The notes: a model not told the origin generated them from the letters alone. A stretch of 64,000 nucleotides of DNA from Asterias amurensis (GCF_032118995.1 NC_092657.1:8371391-8435390); one strand, 5' to 3'; positions 40,038 through 53,225 are shown, counted from the stretch's first letter. Translations and numbers: made by a program.

Positions 40038-41496
40038 CTAAAGTTCTTTCAGCAAATACTTAGCTTGAGTTATCTGCACTTTATTGTTTAAAAGCGTTTT
40101 TCTCCTCTGCAGCTCTTCATCAACTTCTCGCTTGAAGTGTTCAAAATCATTAAACACTCTCTGAAATCCTGGAGTTACAGACTTTCTTGTTGTTGGGCAG
40201 AAGGTGAAAATCTTGTGCTTGCTGCCCTCTGCTTTTTCCTTTGAAGGTGTGTACCGCTTTCACAGTCCCCCACACTGCGGTACTTGACAGGCAGCGCAAG
40301 GTTTTCTGGATGCCTTCGGGATCTGAGGTTTGGGCTTTGGAGGTGGAGGTGGTGGAGCTTGGAAGGTGAATGGCATACCTGCTGATTGCTTTGTTAAGTT
40401 GACTGACTGTGCACTTGGCTGTGATGGCACAACCAACAAGATAGGTGCACCAAATGCCTTGGACAAGCTGGGTTTGGGGCTAGTGACTGTAGCTTGGACT
40501 TGGTGCTGGTTGATGGATTGTTAGGTGTGGTTGACATGCTAGTCTGGCTAGGGTGGGGCTCATCATCATCAAACTCTAAGCGCCTCTTTTCACCCCGTCT
40601 CCTTCCAAATTCAGGTGGCTTGCTGGAATATTGAACTTGCGTGTGGGAAGGTGGCGGGAGAGAAGAAGGGAGGGTAGCAGCTTGCGGTACAGGGGCACTG
40701 GATACCACTCTCCGATGGGTTTGGACTTTTGGTAGAGATGTTGCCAAGTAGTTTGCCCTCTTCTCCTGTTTATTAAGAAAGCTGGGGATGGACTTGGCGT
40801 TGATGTTAGGCAATGGTATGGCCTGCTCTGCCAGGATGGGGTCATCTCTTACCCTGTCAACGATACGCTTGTATTGCCCCTTGACTATGTTGGCTACTTT
40901 GGTGGGTGATGACTTTGCAGAAACTACGGGTCTGTTTTTTAACATCTTGATGAGTAAATAAAGGAGACGCGACTCTTCATTTATGTGGGCTGCCTGGGCA
41001 TATCTCATCCAACCAAACTTGGTCTTCTGTGCTGCACTTGTTTTTGCCGAGCTAGCACCCAAACATCTGCCAAAAATGGTATACCCCCATTTGGACTCGT
41101 ATTTTTTTACAAAATTACGCGCAGATTTTTCATGCTCATGGAGCTGTCCTGCAGCTTTAGTGATCTTCTGTCGAAGATGAGCTGGGATGATGTGGGCGTT
41201 GCTGTCATCTGCCAGCTCAAGAAGTAATAGGGCTAGTCCCTCAACTTCCTCATAACCAGGTAGATGAAGGTGGCTGGAACTCATCATACCATCCTCTAAG
41301 GCTGGACTAACCTCCGCTTTTACACCCTCTTCACTGCCAAGAAAAGCATGGTCAGTATTCATGTGATCAATCTGATCTTCAGATTCTTCAGAGTCCAGAC
41401 CCTCCACACCCTCATCATCTGAAACATCTTCCTCTTTGTTGTCATCTGTCTGCTCCTTGGCGTCTTCCTCCTCAGCTTTTGACTGTTCTTCATTCA
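40038..41496 (-). CDS. Transposase exon 9: acidic region, helical domain, Cys-rich end
   Basis: Acceptor CTCTTCTGCAG. A long acidic stretch is followed by VEGLALLLLELADDSN, KKYESKWGYTIFGRCLG, KFGWMRYAQAAHINEESRLL and a Pro-rich linker, ending PCAACQVPQCGGL, a stop at 40260-40262, then KRYTPSKEKAEGSKHKIFTF and a TAG at 40038. A one-base frame change lies near 40460. The CxxC-x4-CGG end followed by KRYTP is typical of the family. Confidence 0.65.
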
Positions 41497-41849
41497 CTGC
41501 AGAAGAGAAAATGACAAATGACAAAAAATACATGTATGAGACCATAGTCAAGTTGTGTGGATTTCTTGTGTTGAGCTCTTCACTCTTCATCCCTTGTGTC
41601 CTAAACAAAGAAACAGAATAATCAATAATCAATCATAGAGACAGGAAAACTGACCTTTGTGTTTGAAATTTACCAGTTGAATACTGTTTTTGCATTTTTT
41701 ACTGTTATCTTATTCGAATGTGAAGACAAAAATTGCAGACATGATGTTTATCACTTTACATCTAAACATGTTAAACACAGGCTACAATGTCTATTATTTC
41801 CAAACACAAGTTGATACAGTTTTCATAGGGCAAGAAAGGGTTAACAAAC

Positions 41850-42138
41850 CTTTTTCCATGTAGTATTCCTTGGATTGGAAGTCTCTAGATTGGCAGAAGG
41901 CGTACTCGACTCCAAGTAGCTCTTCCTCAATAGGGTTGTCATATCTCTCAGGGTAGGGCATGGGAGCAGAGAAGTTTGGCTCAAAGAGATGTTCGTCACC
42001 GAACAAGACAGACGACAGTGAGTTGAGTTTCTGGATCTGGCAAGGATCAACAATGGTAGTTAGTCGGCCATGTCCCCCAGCTACCTTGAGTGATTCCATC
42101 CTGCTATTCCACTGCACGGCAAATGAGATGAGGTAGAC
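41850..42138 (-). CDS. Transposase exon 8
   Basis: Acceptor TTTTCTTCAG and donor GTTTGT. Starts VYLISFAVQWNSRMES, the usual continuation after the RGS.SLE motif, then FGDEHLFEPNFSAPMPYPER and LLGVEYAFCQSRDFQSK. Confidence 0.65.
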
Positions 42139-42474
42139 CTGAAGAAAATGGATAAAAAATCAGAGATAACAATCATAAATGAGCATAGAAAGCTAAAAAG
42201 CATTATATTACAAGAACAAACATTACCTTTTTTCTTGGACTAGTGAGTAAATGAAGAAAAATAACTTACACTTTTCCTAGACTTTAAGGAAAGGAGCTCA
42301 TACTAAAACTTTAGCTTAATTTTATATCGTATCATTCTTATGAGGCAATCCCATGCACACTTTTGACTCTTCTCTATCTACTCCAGGATATAGACTAGTG
42401 GAACAGTAATCTTCAATGAGTTGGCCAATAATTTAAATGTTGTTCTGAAAGTAATAATGCTAAACAAAGTTTAC

Positions 42475-42639
42475 CTGCCAAGGCATGATTCCACATCGTT
42501 TTGATGGTATGGCATTGTGCATGTGGCTGTGGAGACCTTCCAGTGAATTGCTGCCCCTACGACATCTGTAGTAGTTCAGTTTCACACCGTTGAGAGTCAC
42601 AGTTTTTTTGGCCACATACAAGGGGATGTTGGGTGGATC
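42475..42639 (-). CDS. Transposase exon 7
   Basis: Acceptor ATTCTGTAG and donor GTAAAC. Encodes DPPNIPLYVAKK then NYYRCRRGSNSLEGLHSHMH and NAIPSKRCG; the RGS.SLE..H.H block is the most recognisable motif of the family. Confidence 0.7.
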
Positions 42640-43023
42640 CTACAGAATGAAAAAGGAATGGTTCATTTAATTTATATAGATATATATATTTTAAAGTCAA
42701 AAGGGGAGATGGCCTTAGCTTTCAATCCAATCCGGACCTTCGTCAGAGGCATAAACAAGCACAAACATAAACATATCCATTTCTTATGCTTTATATATGC
42801 TTCAAATACTTCTATCTCTGGACTAACATACCTAAAAAAAAACTTGACTTCCTTGTTGTTTTTCCAGTAATGACAAAGCACAGAATCTATCCTTATGTTG
42901 TGGCAGACCTTCCGTCCGCTGCAGCCTGCAGTTGTAATGGGATGTATGCCCATGTGTATATCTTAAGCGTTATTTATTTGTTTTTTATTGAAGAAAAAAA
43001 ATCAGAATTCCTTGCAAACTCAC

Positions 43024-43167
43024 CTGCATGCAGTTAAGATGTTTGCTAGCAGTAATCCAGTGGCTGTCAACTGCCTCATGGGATTTGAACAGAGGAATGC
43101 CATCAATGTCAAGACCAGCTGGGCCCTTGAACTCTCGTAGGATGACCTCAATTGCACTTGCACTCTC
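43024..43167 (-). CDS. Transposase exon 6
   Basis: Acceptor TTTTGCAG and donor GTGAGT. Encodes ESASAIEVILREFKGPAG, DIDGIPLFKSHEAVDSHWI and HLNCMQ, which runs in phase into DPPNIPLY of the next exon (the family's H..C.QDPP motif). Confidence 0.6.
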
Positions 43168-43556
43168 CTGCAAAATAAAATGAATAGAAATGAATATTAT
43201 TCTCTCTTCAAGTACTGCATTATTGGTTCTTAAAGCAAAGATATCAGTTAAACCTGTTGCACAGAAAGGTAACCTGCATGTATATGGGTCTTTATTCTTT
43301 CATTTCAAAGAAATTACATTTCCAGGAATATTCAATAATTTTACATAACAAAGGTTTTACAAAAAATCAACAATTCTCATTTCATGGCATATACATGAGA
43401 CAAGCTTTATTTTATGCTGCAACTTTCATATGCTATAGTTCAAAATATGAGGTTGACACCTAAATGAGCCCAACAATTGGTAGGTAGCCCATGCTTAGAT
43501 ATCTGTAAATTTATACAGAGCTTTTTATGCAATATTAAACCTGAAAATCTGCTGAC

Positions 43557-43890
43557 CTGCACACCACGTGTTACTCGACGGACCTAGCACTTCCACTGAT
43601 GATGCTTGATGAAGGACATCATCTAAATTCATCTTCTTATCAGTGTACTTGGAGTACAGCTCCTCCTCACCCTTGCGGATAGCTTTCACCAGCTTCATGA
43701 TGTCTTCCTTGTTGTAAGCGAGTATGGCACCAGCAAGAGCACTAATGAAGATGCCGTATTTTGCATGACTCTGTTTTATCATAACTGTCCCATCTGTGAA
43801 GCCAGTGTCATATGTCCAGCCTTACCACCATTCCTTCCTCTGCCCATGCAGTCAGTAAAGAGGGACTCCAGCCATGCTGACCCACTGGCA
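43557..43890 (-). CDS. Transposase exon 5: DDE core continued, damaged
   Basis: Acceptor TTTATTCTAG. GMVVRLDI is followed by an in-frame TGA (43808-43810) and HWLHR; the frame then changes and continues SHAKYGIFISALAGAILAYN and KEDIMKLVKAIRKGEEELY. The intact family pattern is a LD-x-H-x3-R segment before SHPLYG-like sequence, so both breaks lie inside the core. Donor GTCAGC. Confidence 0.6.
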
Positions 43891-43968
43891 CTAGAATAAA
43901 AGAGATATATTTTGTATTTGTAATTACTACAAGTGTAATTGAGCTTGATGAAAGACTTTCTAAGATAT

Positions 43969-44627
43969 TGTGGCGGTCTCTCTCTCGACGGCACACCCAG
44001 CTTGCCTTCAGTCGACTCAACGAGCGGTAGTTGAATACAACTTGAGGGGCAGGTCCGTTTTGGGGCAGTCTACCACCAGGCGCTCTAAGCTCCTCCCTAA
44101 CCTACACACCTAAGACACCTCCTCACACCCAGCGGGACCGATGACGGGGTTGACTCAGTTAAATAATTGTTAGAAAACACATGAGTTGTACCTTTCACTT
44201 CTTTTATTCCCTACCAGAACCTTCAAAATAGGATGACGCCTACATAGGTATAATTACTCGTAGTCTGGTGATTTCACGTTAATGCAACAGCTTAGATTGT
44301 TTATTGGTAAATAACTGAATTACTGGCAAGAATAAACCTTGAGCACGGGAGGAGTATGAAATAATAACCACTTACGGGAACTGTACGCCTGTAGGGATCT
44401 CAGAAGGCAGATGCGTCGGCACGATAGAACAATGGTGCTAACACCACGCAAACAAGACAAGCAAGACCACGTTGGCGTCACTGACTCGTGCTTATATACC
44501 CCGTGCGGCCCGGACAGTGGACGTTCTACACGCCCGCGTCTTCAACAGTGGAAGAAGTCCTGTTACCACTCAAGTATCTAATATGGGATACAGTTTACGG
44601 AAAGAGGGCGCCGTATGTTTCGCTACA
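43969..44627 (-). repeat. 3' LTR of the Gypsy-type fossil (659 bp)
   Basis: Complete TG...CA repeat with CTTATATACC as a TATA-like block and AATAAAAGAAG near the end as a possible poly(A) signal (both in - orientation). It serves as the template that shows where the 5' LTR was split. Confidence 0.9.
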
Positions 44628-44878
44628 TAGCCACGCTCCAAGATTGGTCAGTCCCTGACCTTTAATCTGACAACCTATAAAGGCAAAATACAAACTCTAG
44701 TATAAAACTCTTTTATACAATCTTTAACTAGGCGTCATCCTCAACTTTACATCACTTCCTCTTACTTCATCTAATAGGCGTAACATTAACTTTAGTGCAA
44801 CAATGAAAACTTTGGTTAAAGCAACAAATAACCTTTTACTCAAAATGGGCATAGAACACTTTGGAAAAACAATTAACT

Positions 44879-46205
44879 TTAAGTTAACGAGTAACGGACT
44901 CCTAAGGCTCCTCTTCTCCCGGCAGGTTCACCAGCCACTCCCATCAGAAAGTTGACATCAAAGGTACGCCTTGTCTTGTCCTTCGTCAGTTTCACTCCGT
45001 CCTTGTATACGCACCTGGAGGCTGTCTCTGTTACCTTGCTGATCCTCCCCAGCATAACTTTCTCCAGTTGCTCCTGAAATGGGGGTTGACCGGCCGTTAC
45101 CACTTCATTGTTTGGACCTCGAACTAGGTGACGAATGCGACTCACCTCTGGTACTACCCCAGACCCCTCTGATTTTTCCACGGGTATCGGTCGCAAGAAC
45201 ACCATCTCTTAATCACGCTTCACCTCACCACAGATGGTCTTGCCTTCCTCCCCATAAAGGTATGTCTCTCATATCTCCCTCACCCGAACCGCCTGTCCAG
45301 GTAACAGCTTCTCCGGGAGCATGGTTTGTGCCCAGGCCGGGATTGACTTCTCTCCTGGTGACGACTTGCTGTTTCCCTTTGACTCTACAGGATCCCCTTT
45401 ACTGCCCCGGAGCATCTTCAGCATACCCAATGCTTTCCCAGTGACCACCTGTCTAGGTGCCTTGTCTGTCGGTGGTAGGCTCTCCTCGTCCCATACCATA
45501 GGTGTAGGAGGCAGATGTAGAACGGCCAATTCCGGACTTCCTCTACTGTCGTAGGTACCTCCTCCTCTACTGCAACTTCTGGTGCGTCCACGATCAGTGC
45601 GTCATTCACAGACAAATCCTCCGGCATCTCTTGCGTGCAGGGGGTCGGATCAGTCACCACCTGTCTAGGTGCCTTTTTCCCAGCAGATGACAAATCCAAT
45701 GGTAGATCAGGCGCTCGGGATAATGTACACGGTTGAGGTTTCTTCACCCTTTCTTTCTTGGCTTGCTCACCCTCGGCAGTATTCAGCCCACGTTTCTTCG
45801 ATTCTGTACTCTGCACATCCTCCTTCGTTGGCTTCTTAATGGACGGGCCTTCTTAGGTGGAGTTTCTCTTCTCTTGCTACTTCTCTCCGGGGACCTAGGT
45901 GACCTGGGTTGTTCTCTACGGGTACCACTACTGCGTCCTTTCTGGTCCCGCTCTTCATAGGTCTCGCCTTTAATTCGCTCCATCTCCCCCATTTTATCTG
46001 GATGGCGTTCTCTGTAATGTGCCCAAAGGTTGTCATTTCGGCCGTATCTGCTGGGACACCGCAGGCACCAGTAGCGGAGTCTTGGACTGTGCTCTCCCTT
46101 CACATGGCGGTCCAGGCACTTCTTGAGCATCTTCATCTGACATTTAGGGCACTCCACCTTCTCTTCCTTGTGCTCCAATCCCGCCTTTTCCTTGTTTCTC
46201 CCCAT
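44879..46205 (-). CDS. Gypsy fossil, extra 3' frame with zinc fingers
   Basis: Between integrase and 3' LTR lies about 1.3 kb of coding-like sequence not found in the minimal Gypsy plan. It opens MGRNKEKAGLEHKEEKVECP with two C2H2-like fingers (CPKCQMKMLKKCLDRH; CLRCPSRYGRNDNLWAHYRE), followed by a basic Ser/Arg/Pro region. Position suggests an env-site or accessory protein, but the fingers argue for nucleic-acid binding and I see no signal peptide or membrane segment. Fragmented. Confidence 0.6.
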
Positions 46206-46516
46206 TTCTCTGCCTGGAAGAGAAACAACACAAAATAGCCACGAGTTACTTCACTGCTACTTTTACTCGCCACTCCTACTGCTATAAACTCCTATGCCTA
46301 TACTGGTTGGTAGGCCTAACTACCCCTTCTTATGACTATCCCCTACTTCATGAAACACTGCAGGTTTCTCCTCCAGCTTCCTGGGTTTCGCCTTGTTGGG
46401 TGCGTTGTCTGTACATCGGCCTGCTGTTCTGCAACTTCTGGCAAATCTTCTGTTGCCGAAGACTCCTGTATAGGAGCAGGTCTCTCCACTTCATTCAGGG
46501 TTGTTACATCTTCCTG

Positions 46517-47114
46517 TCATGCAGAGGCAGTCGACTGAGATAGTGTAACTTTTCCAACGCCTACACTTGGATTTCTAACGTCTCTTTTCTCCTCCTCAGA
46601 CCTCACTTTACTCATAGGCAGAACAATCTCAAGTTCCGGTTCTTCGGGTACAATCCATGACTCTAAGGCCTCGCCCTCGTAGGGTTTCAGACGATCGTAA
46701 TGGATCACTTTCATCCGTGGCTTACTCTGGATTCGGAATACTACTTCAGACAATTTGTCAAAAATCAGGTACGGTCCCTCCCATTTACGCTGTAGCTTAG
46801 GTGACAGTCCTTTAGTTTTCGCTGGATTATGCAGCCAGACGAACTGCCCCATAGAAAGTCTTCCCTCAACTACACGCCTGTCGTAGTTTCTCTTCTGGCG
46901 CCTAGCGCTTTGTTTACTGGATGTTCTCCCTTAGCCTCACCACATAGTCAGTTGTGATTTCTTCATTCTCCTCCGTAGGTAGTTCAGTTGTCAAATCAAT
47001 TGGCAGCTTAACTTCGCCGCCTAGCATCAGCATATTGGGTGATTCGCCTGTGGACTCTTGAGGCATTGATCGGTAGGCGAAAGTTGCAAAAGGGAGCTTT
47101 GTATCCCAATACAT
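46517..47114 (-). CDS. Gypsy fossil, integrase remains
   Basis: FATFAYRSMPQESTGESPNM is the end of the integrase catalytic core. FVWLHNPAKTKGLSPKLQRK then WEGPYLIFDKLSEVVFRI is the C-terminal barrel (GPY-type) module. The zinc-binding start of the integrase is not recognisable. Confidence 0.8.
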
Positions 47115-49120
47115 ACTGCCTAAACTTCTTCAGGAACGCGACCACTGCTAGAAGCTCTCGCCGGGTCACGCAGTAATTACGCTCCGATTTACTCAAAGCC
47201 CTACTAGCATAGGCGACCACCCTTTCCAGTTCTTTCAATACTTGGGAGAGCACGGCACCTATGCCTACACCACTCGCATCAGTGTCGAGTATATAATCTC
47301 CATTGGGTTTGGATACGCCAGAGTAGGCGCTTCTTGAAGGCACATCTTCAGTTCTCGAAATGATTTCTCTGTCACCTCGTTCCATATGTAAAGGGCGGGC
47401 CACATCTGCAAAACCTTTGATAAAACGTCTATAATACGACGCTAAGCCTAGGACACTTTGGACTTCTTTCACGGTTTTAGGCGCATGCCAGTCCCTCACC
47501 GCAGTAATCTTTGCCGGATCTGTTGTTATCCCATCACCAGACACTATATGCCCCAAATACAGGACACTCTTCTTCAACAGCTCGCACTTCTTTGGCTTAA
47601 GCTTCAGTTCCGCTCCTCTAAGGCGCTGAAACACCGTCTCTAGGCGGGCGAGTTTTCCTCTAGCGATTTAGCAAAGACAATAACATCATCGAGATATACA
47701 AGTAGTGTTTCTCAACGAAGTCCAGCGTGAACTCTCTCCATCAACCTCTCGAATGTTGAAGGGGCGTTGCAAAGCCCGAAAGGCATTACACGCCATGAAA
47801 ATAGTCCTCCACGCACCACGAAAGTTGACTTTCTCTTCGCTTCTTCATCCAACTCCACCTGCCAATAGCCCGATGCCAGGTCCAAATTGGAAAACCACTT
47901 CGAACCTGACAAGGTGTCTAGCGAATCGTCTATTTTCGGGATTGGGTAGGCGTCCTTGATGGTTACACTGTTAAGGGGCGGTAGTCAACGCAGAACCTTT
48001 TGGTGCCGTCTTTCTTTTTCACCAGGACTACATTATGCTCAATGAGGCCACCTTGAAGCATTGTCTGTACTTGAGCGCTAATTTCCTGTTGCTCCTGGGT
48101 AGGATAACGTCTTGGGCCCTCCCGTATAGGTCGAGCATCGCCTGCCTCTATGTTGTGATGAACAAGACCAGTTCGTCGGATGTCTATATCCCCCTTTGAA
48201 AATACATCCTGATAACTCAGAAGCAATTTAGCTATCCTGGCGTGATACTCGGCGCCTACTCCTTCCTTGCTTCTCCAGAAAAGGTCTTTTAGGTGCTCTG
48301 GGATGTTATTGCTGTCACCGACTTCGGGCGATCCTAATTGTCTTTCTTCAACCTCATCCTCGCCTACTGACGTGAGAAACCCTGCCATTGTTCCTCTCTT
48401 TAGCACGCACTGCCCCCTTCCGGGATTTAGCACCCTAACAGGCAGTACCTGGTCAGTAGCGGTCACCAATGATCGTGCCATCACCATGCCCTTGTCAGCA
48501 ATTTCTGCTCTCTCCGCTGGTTCCAAGATGCCCAGGCCAGTCACCCTCACCTTCCCGGCTACCTGCCCAGGCACAATAGCCTCATGTCCAGGTGGTATAA
48601 TAGTCGTTTTCTCTACAATCACTCTAGCACAAAACTTGTAGCCGTTGGTGTCCGTGCACCTCACTTTGCCAAACATTACGTCCAATAAGAGAGCAGTTCG
48701 CCCAACTTGTACTTTAACCAAGGCGCTCCCAATGGTCTGCAAAAGGCTACCATCGGCCGTTCGCACTCTGGAACCTACGGTCCTCAATTTCGGCCTTTTC
48801 TCTGACAGAATTTCATTGTGGAATGTGGACGACAGAACTGTGTCTGTGGCGCCTGTATCAACCAGAAGATTCACCTTCTCTCCCCTCACTATACCTGGGA
48901 CGTACAGGCCGCTATTAACCCCTGCCGTCCTCGGAGACATACATAGACCATCGGTGCCTGCAGTCTCTAATTTCTCTCCTCCACATCTTTTTTCACCTGT
49001 TGGCCCTGGTGTACATCCAGCCTCCCCTCGGACCCCTGGGTAGGCTGTTGGTCGTTTCCCTGATACTTCGCTTTGGGACGGCTGGGCAACCGCAGTTCCT
49101 GGCAGAGTGCCCCTTCCCAT
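47008..49120 (-). CDS. Gypsy fossil, protease, reverse transcriptase and RNase H parts
   Basis: Retropepsin motif NLLVDTGATDTVLS, reverse transcriptase landmarks KKKDGTKRFCVDYRPL, FSNLDLASGYWQVELDE and VMPFGLCNAPSTF, and RNase H ILDTDASGVGIGAVLSQ with YCVTRRELLAVV. Order and motifs are those of Ty3/Gypsy pol. Present in several frames. Confidence 0.88.
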
Positions 49121-49174
49121 GGCACCTATAACAAATAAAAATCTCCTTTTCTGTCCACGTCTGCTCTATTGGGC

Positions 49175-50415
49175 CTATCGCTGGCAGGCGTGCATCTCCA
49201 TCTGAGCCTTCATTTCTTCCTGTGTCTTAAGCATGTTCTTCTCCATCCGACGGAATTTCTCACTCATTTCCTTAAAAACGGCATCAGGATTTTCCTCCAG
49301 TACCCTGGCGAACTTCAGTTTCCTACCCTCTCGATTTTCTTCTATTTTGTGGAAGTTTTCTGTTGCTAGTGCAGCCCTCACTGCTTCTTCTAGCGTAGAA
49401 GGGTTAGTGCGAAAAATACCTTCTCTAATTGCCTGACTCTCAATTGCGTCCGAGAAATGCCCCGTCGCTAGACGATCACGGCCCTCATCCGTCAGCTCTG
49501 GGTCAGCCAGGGCCGAAAGCTCCTTAATAGATTGGCCTATTTCTTGAAGGGTCTCTCTGGGGCCTTGTCGTATGTGGCGCAACTCCATCAAATGATTTTC
49601 AGCTAGGCGCCCTGGTCCAAACCTCTTCTCAAAACTGCCCACCAACTCGGTGTATGTCTGTTTACCTCCATTACAGGTGCCACTCCCAAGCACCTTTAGT
49701 GCAACGCCCTGTAGACTCGCCGCTAGAAACACCTTAGCCTGGCCCTTCGTCCACTCATTCACCGACTTGCACGCCTGGAAATGCTGTAAATAATCTCTCA
49801 ATGAAGTCTTCCCGTTTTATCGGTCGGGAGTGATGTTTCGTCGCCGTAAGGTAGCACCACTTCCGGTCTTGCTTGTTCATCTTTGGTAGTTCCCCTAGAC
49901 GAGGGCTTTCTGCCTGAACAGGCGTCATCTTTCTTTTGTTGAGGCTCCTTGTAATCCCCAGCATCGCTAACACAGGTAGATATCAAACTGCTTAAGCCCG
50001 TCAGTCCTGCAGGACGGGCGTCCTCCTTCAGACTGTTTCCCAATGTAGTTCCGGTCAGCGACATATCATTCTCCGTTGCAGTACCTGGAACCGTAGTAGG
50101 TGCTGGTGTACTTTGAAATCTGGCCCGTGGTTTTGGCGTTGTTTGCCCCTGTTGCACTGAAGTAGGTGTCAGTAACTGCATACCCGAATTTCCCTCCCCA
50201 GTGCTCATCGACGCCTTCAGTGGCGGCTGTCCTAAAGAATCACCGTAGCCTGAATCATTCTTCATGTCACTCGCCTGAAGATGCAGCTTGATCATCCGTA
50301 ACTCCGTCTCAAGCAGCCTACATCTTTCGTTCACTGTGAAGTCCTCAATACTTTGTCTGTCCAACACTGAATTTACCAGCTCTTCATCGAGGTTTATCAG
50401 TAGATTTTTCGCCAT
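49175..50415 (-). CDS. Gypsy fossil, gag-like part
   Basis: Structural (capsid) region of the LTR fossil. Visible traits are a Ser/Thr/Pro-rich start (MAKNLLINLDEELVNSV) and a capsid-like segment (YTELVGSFEKRFGPGRLAEN, LRHIRQGPRETLQEIGQSI), then a Lys/Glu-rich coiled end. Present in more than one frame; treated only as a fossil. Confidence 0.75.
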
Positions 50416-50512
50416 CCCGCCTTTACAGGTGCTCTCTCCTATTTAGGTGGCGATAAGTGTATAACGTAGGTTCTAAGATTCGCTTCAGCACCTATCCCAC
50501 TTCTGACACCTT

Positions 50513-50806
50513 TGTGGCGGTCTCTCTCTCGACGGCACACCCGGCTTGCCTTCAGTCGACTCAACTTGAGGGGCAGGTCCGTTTTGGGGCAGTCTACCAC
50601 CAAGCGCTCTAAGCTCCTCTCTAACCTACACGCCTAAGACACCTCCTCACACTCAGCGGGACTGATGACGGGGTTGACTCAGTTAAATAATTGTTAGAAA
50701 ACACAAGAGTTGTACCTTTCACTTCTTTTATTCCCTACCAGAACCTTAAAAATAGGATGACGCCTACATAGGTATAATTACTCCTAGTCTGGTGATTTCA
50801 CGTTAA
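50513..50806 (-). repeat. 5' LTR of the fossil, inner piece
   Basis: Matches the 43969-44270 part of the 3' LTR and stops at CACGTTAA, where the Kolobok-like element begins. Immediately inward, GGTGTCAGAAGTGGGAT is a primer-binding-like sequence. Confidence 0.88.
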
Positions 50807-50819
50807 AGGAACGTTACAG

Positions 50820-52526
50820 AATTGGTTTTACCAATAACATAGTTGCTGGCAGTGTAAGCACTTTATGTTACTCATCATATACATAAACTGACAAACCTGT
50901 AGAAGTTTTAGATCGATCGGCCATCTGGGTCCCGAGAAAATAGTGAAAAACCGATTACACTTTTGCCGCTAAATCATTCGAATATCCATGCACGGTCCAG
51001 GCTTGCAAATTTCCATGGAAAGATTTTTGAATGTCGCCCTCATGCGTTTCAGCACGGACAGCCGTTGAAATACTCATTCGTACTCAGGGTTTTGCGAGTT
51101 GGCCGTTTGCGGTTGTGTACTGAAAGGTCACCGAAGGTTCATCTGCATTAATAATGAGGCCCTCCGTCACACGCGCGGTGTGTGCGTGTACAATCATGTA
51201 TGTGTGGTTAACATCATAGAGCTCTATATCTTTGATACATACACAGCATCAGCATACTCTTTTACTACTTCAACTTGAACAGGGTTGATGGTGCTCACGG
51301 CCGGGGGGGGGGGACACTCCATCATAAACAATTGTATTAATAATTATCCTTGTAACGTAAATGAAAAAGTGCTGTCGATGAACATGGAGAAAAACCTGTT
51401 AGATAATTTATAACAAAATGATAATTATGAAGTTTATTTTCATACATTTGTGTCGTGTCTAATAAGATAAAACAAGAGGAATCACTCACAGTAAGATAAT
51501 AAAAAAAAAATTAAAAATGGAGCAACCAGTCAGTCAGGCCTTTAGTTCAATATGAGCAAGGAGTAAACCTTACCATTTTAGAATCTTCTTCCACGATTGA
51601 CCAAATAATCATTGAGGTACTGATCCATGATATAATAGACCTAATAGCTGCTTTATTTTATGTAACTGGCCCAAAACTACCCTCTCGTCGGAGGGAGTTA
51701 CGGACCTACAGTGCCATCACTCATGAGCTCTATGTATGAGCTCCTCAATTACAAATGAAATGAAATTTAATCGTGTCCGTGGAGCTATACCTACATTGTA
51801 TTTTAGAAGGTAAAGTACATGGATTATGTTAAAACGTAAACAACGACAACAAATAATACTGGGATCATCACACAATATGACGGGCGCAAAGCAACCCGGG
51901 CGGGCCGCGACTACACAGCCGTCGGGCGGCATTGTGGCAGCCGGCGAGCCCGGACGCATCCCTCCACACGGAAACTATTGCCATTCTAAAAAATCTGTCT
52001 CTTTGTCTTGGCTAATTGTTCTGTTTCGAGCAACAAAAACAGGGAAAAAACTTTGGGCCAAAATCAAGGTTGAAAGGGGGGTTACGACAAGTGGTTCTAT
52101 AACTTGGTATACTGTACATAGCCTATATATTGCCTCAACAATGTCTTTTGACAGTGGCAATGGCAGTTTTATCCTTATCGTGTAGGCTCACGTGATTCAT
52201 TTATTTCTTTGTAATTTTTTGTATTTACACACTTATTTTTATTAATCCATATCGGCTTTCTCAACCATGGGTCTTGAGTAGAGGTAGAATGTGTGTTTCT
52301 AGTAGTAAGTGCATAACAGGGGGTTGGTTCCATTATAATATAAATTTCCTCGAATAAAGAATGGAGGGTAGTATATATATAGCATTAGTTTACAGAAGAT
52401 ATTTTTTTTTAGTTAGCAACAAACGCAGCTACACATCACAGTACACGCGCCTGTGAATGAATGTTGTATATTATTGCACAAAACAGTCGTCCTAGCTGTA
52501 TCTCGTGTAGTAGCCTACAAACTAAA
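50820..52526. other. Left part of the Kolobok-like element, no gene recognised
   Basis: Terminal sequence then AT-rich DNA. A G-run lies at 51303-51314 and a GC-rich segment at 51880-51965. The open frames here show no known domain. The start codon at 52527 probably has its promoter just to the left. Confidence 0.4.
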
Positions 52527-52601
52527 ATGAGTTCGAATTCTTCACAAGTGGTTCATGCCGATGAAGAAGTGTGGTCACCTGAATTGGAAGGACAAAGTCA
52601 A
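52527..52601 (+). CDS. Initial exon of the P2X7-tail-like gene
   Basis: MSSNSSQVVHADEEVWSPEL then EGQSQ, followed directly by the donor GTAAGG. Short, acidic and Ser-rich. Assigned to the same gene as 54193-54470 because of strand and order; the join is inferred. Confidence 0.45.
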
Positions 52602-53225
52602 GTAAGGAATCGATGACATAAATAGCCCTCTCCCCCAACCCAGTGTTGTGTTTATGTGAAATCTAAGTTTCCGACTTTAGGAAGAACGAGATGCAATTCG
52701 TACACATCTATCCATGCTTACTCAAGCACCATGAATATGAAAAATCCAAGGATACAATGGCCCTATAGAGTGTAGTCTGGCTAGAAAAAAACTCAGATTT
52801 CAGAAGACAAAATAACTAATTTGCCAAAAATAAGTTATTATACTATATCACTAGTCATGATGGGCTCATGTGTGCGCGTTATTTGTGAAGTGCGTGCGTG
52901 TGTGCATGTTTGAAGTGACCGTTATTCATTTTAACCTTGTGCTTTTCTACACTGATCCAATAAACCTCTCAACCAAAAAGAAATCGAAAAATTTATGTTT
53001 GAGGTCCAGCTTTGTAATTGTTGCAGTCGCATATTAGTAAGCCTTCACATCATCTCAAGCTATTTATACGCAAAACTATTTCTCTGTAGATACTTTTGAT
53101 GATACATACTTTTATTAAATTATTTATAAACAGATAGTAAACTTTCAGACTGAACTGAATTATTTTCTTTTTAATCATTGAATATAAAAAGTCATATCAT
53201 GTCTTTAACCTACAAACAACCAGAG

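Noticed and set aside
42834-42950. Additional exon of the transposase gene (HPITTAGCSGRKVCHNIRID)
   Set aside because: Exon 6 (HLNCMQ) joins directly and in phase to exon 7 (DPPNIPLY), as the family motif requires; this open stretch would disrupt it. It may be a fragment of something else.
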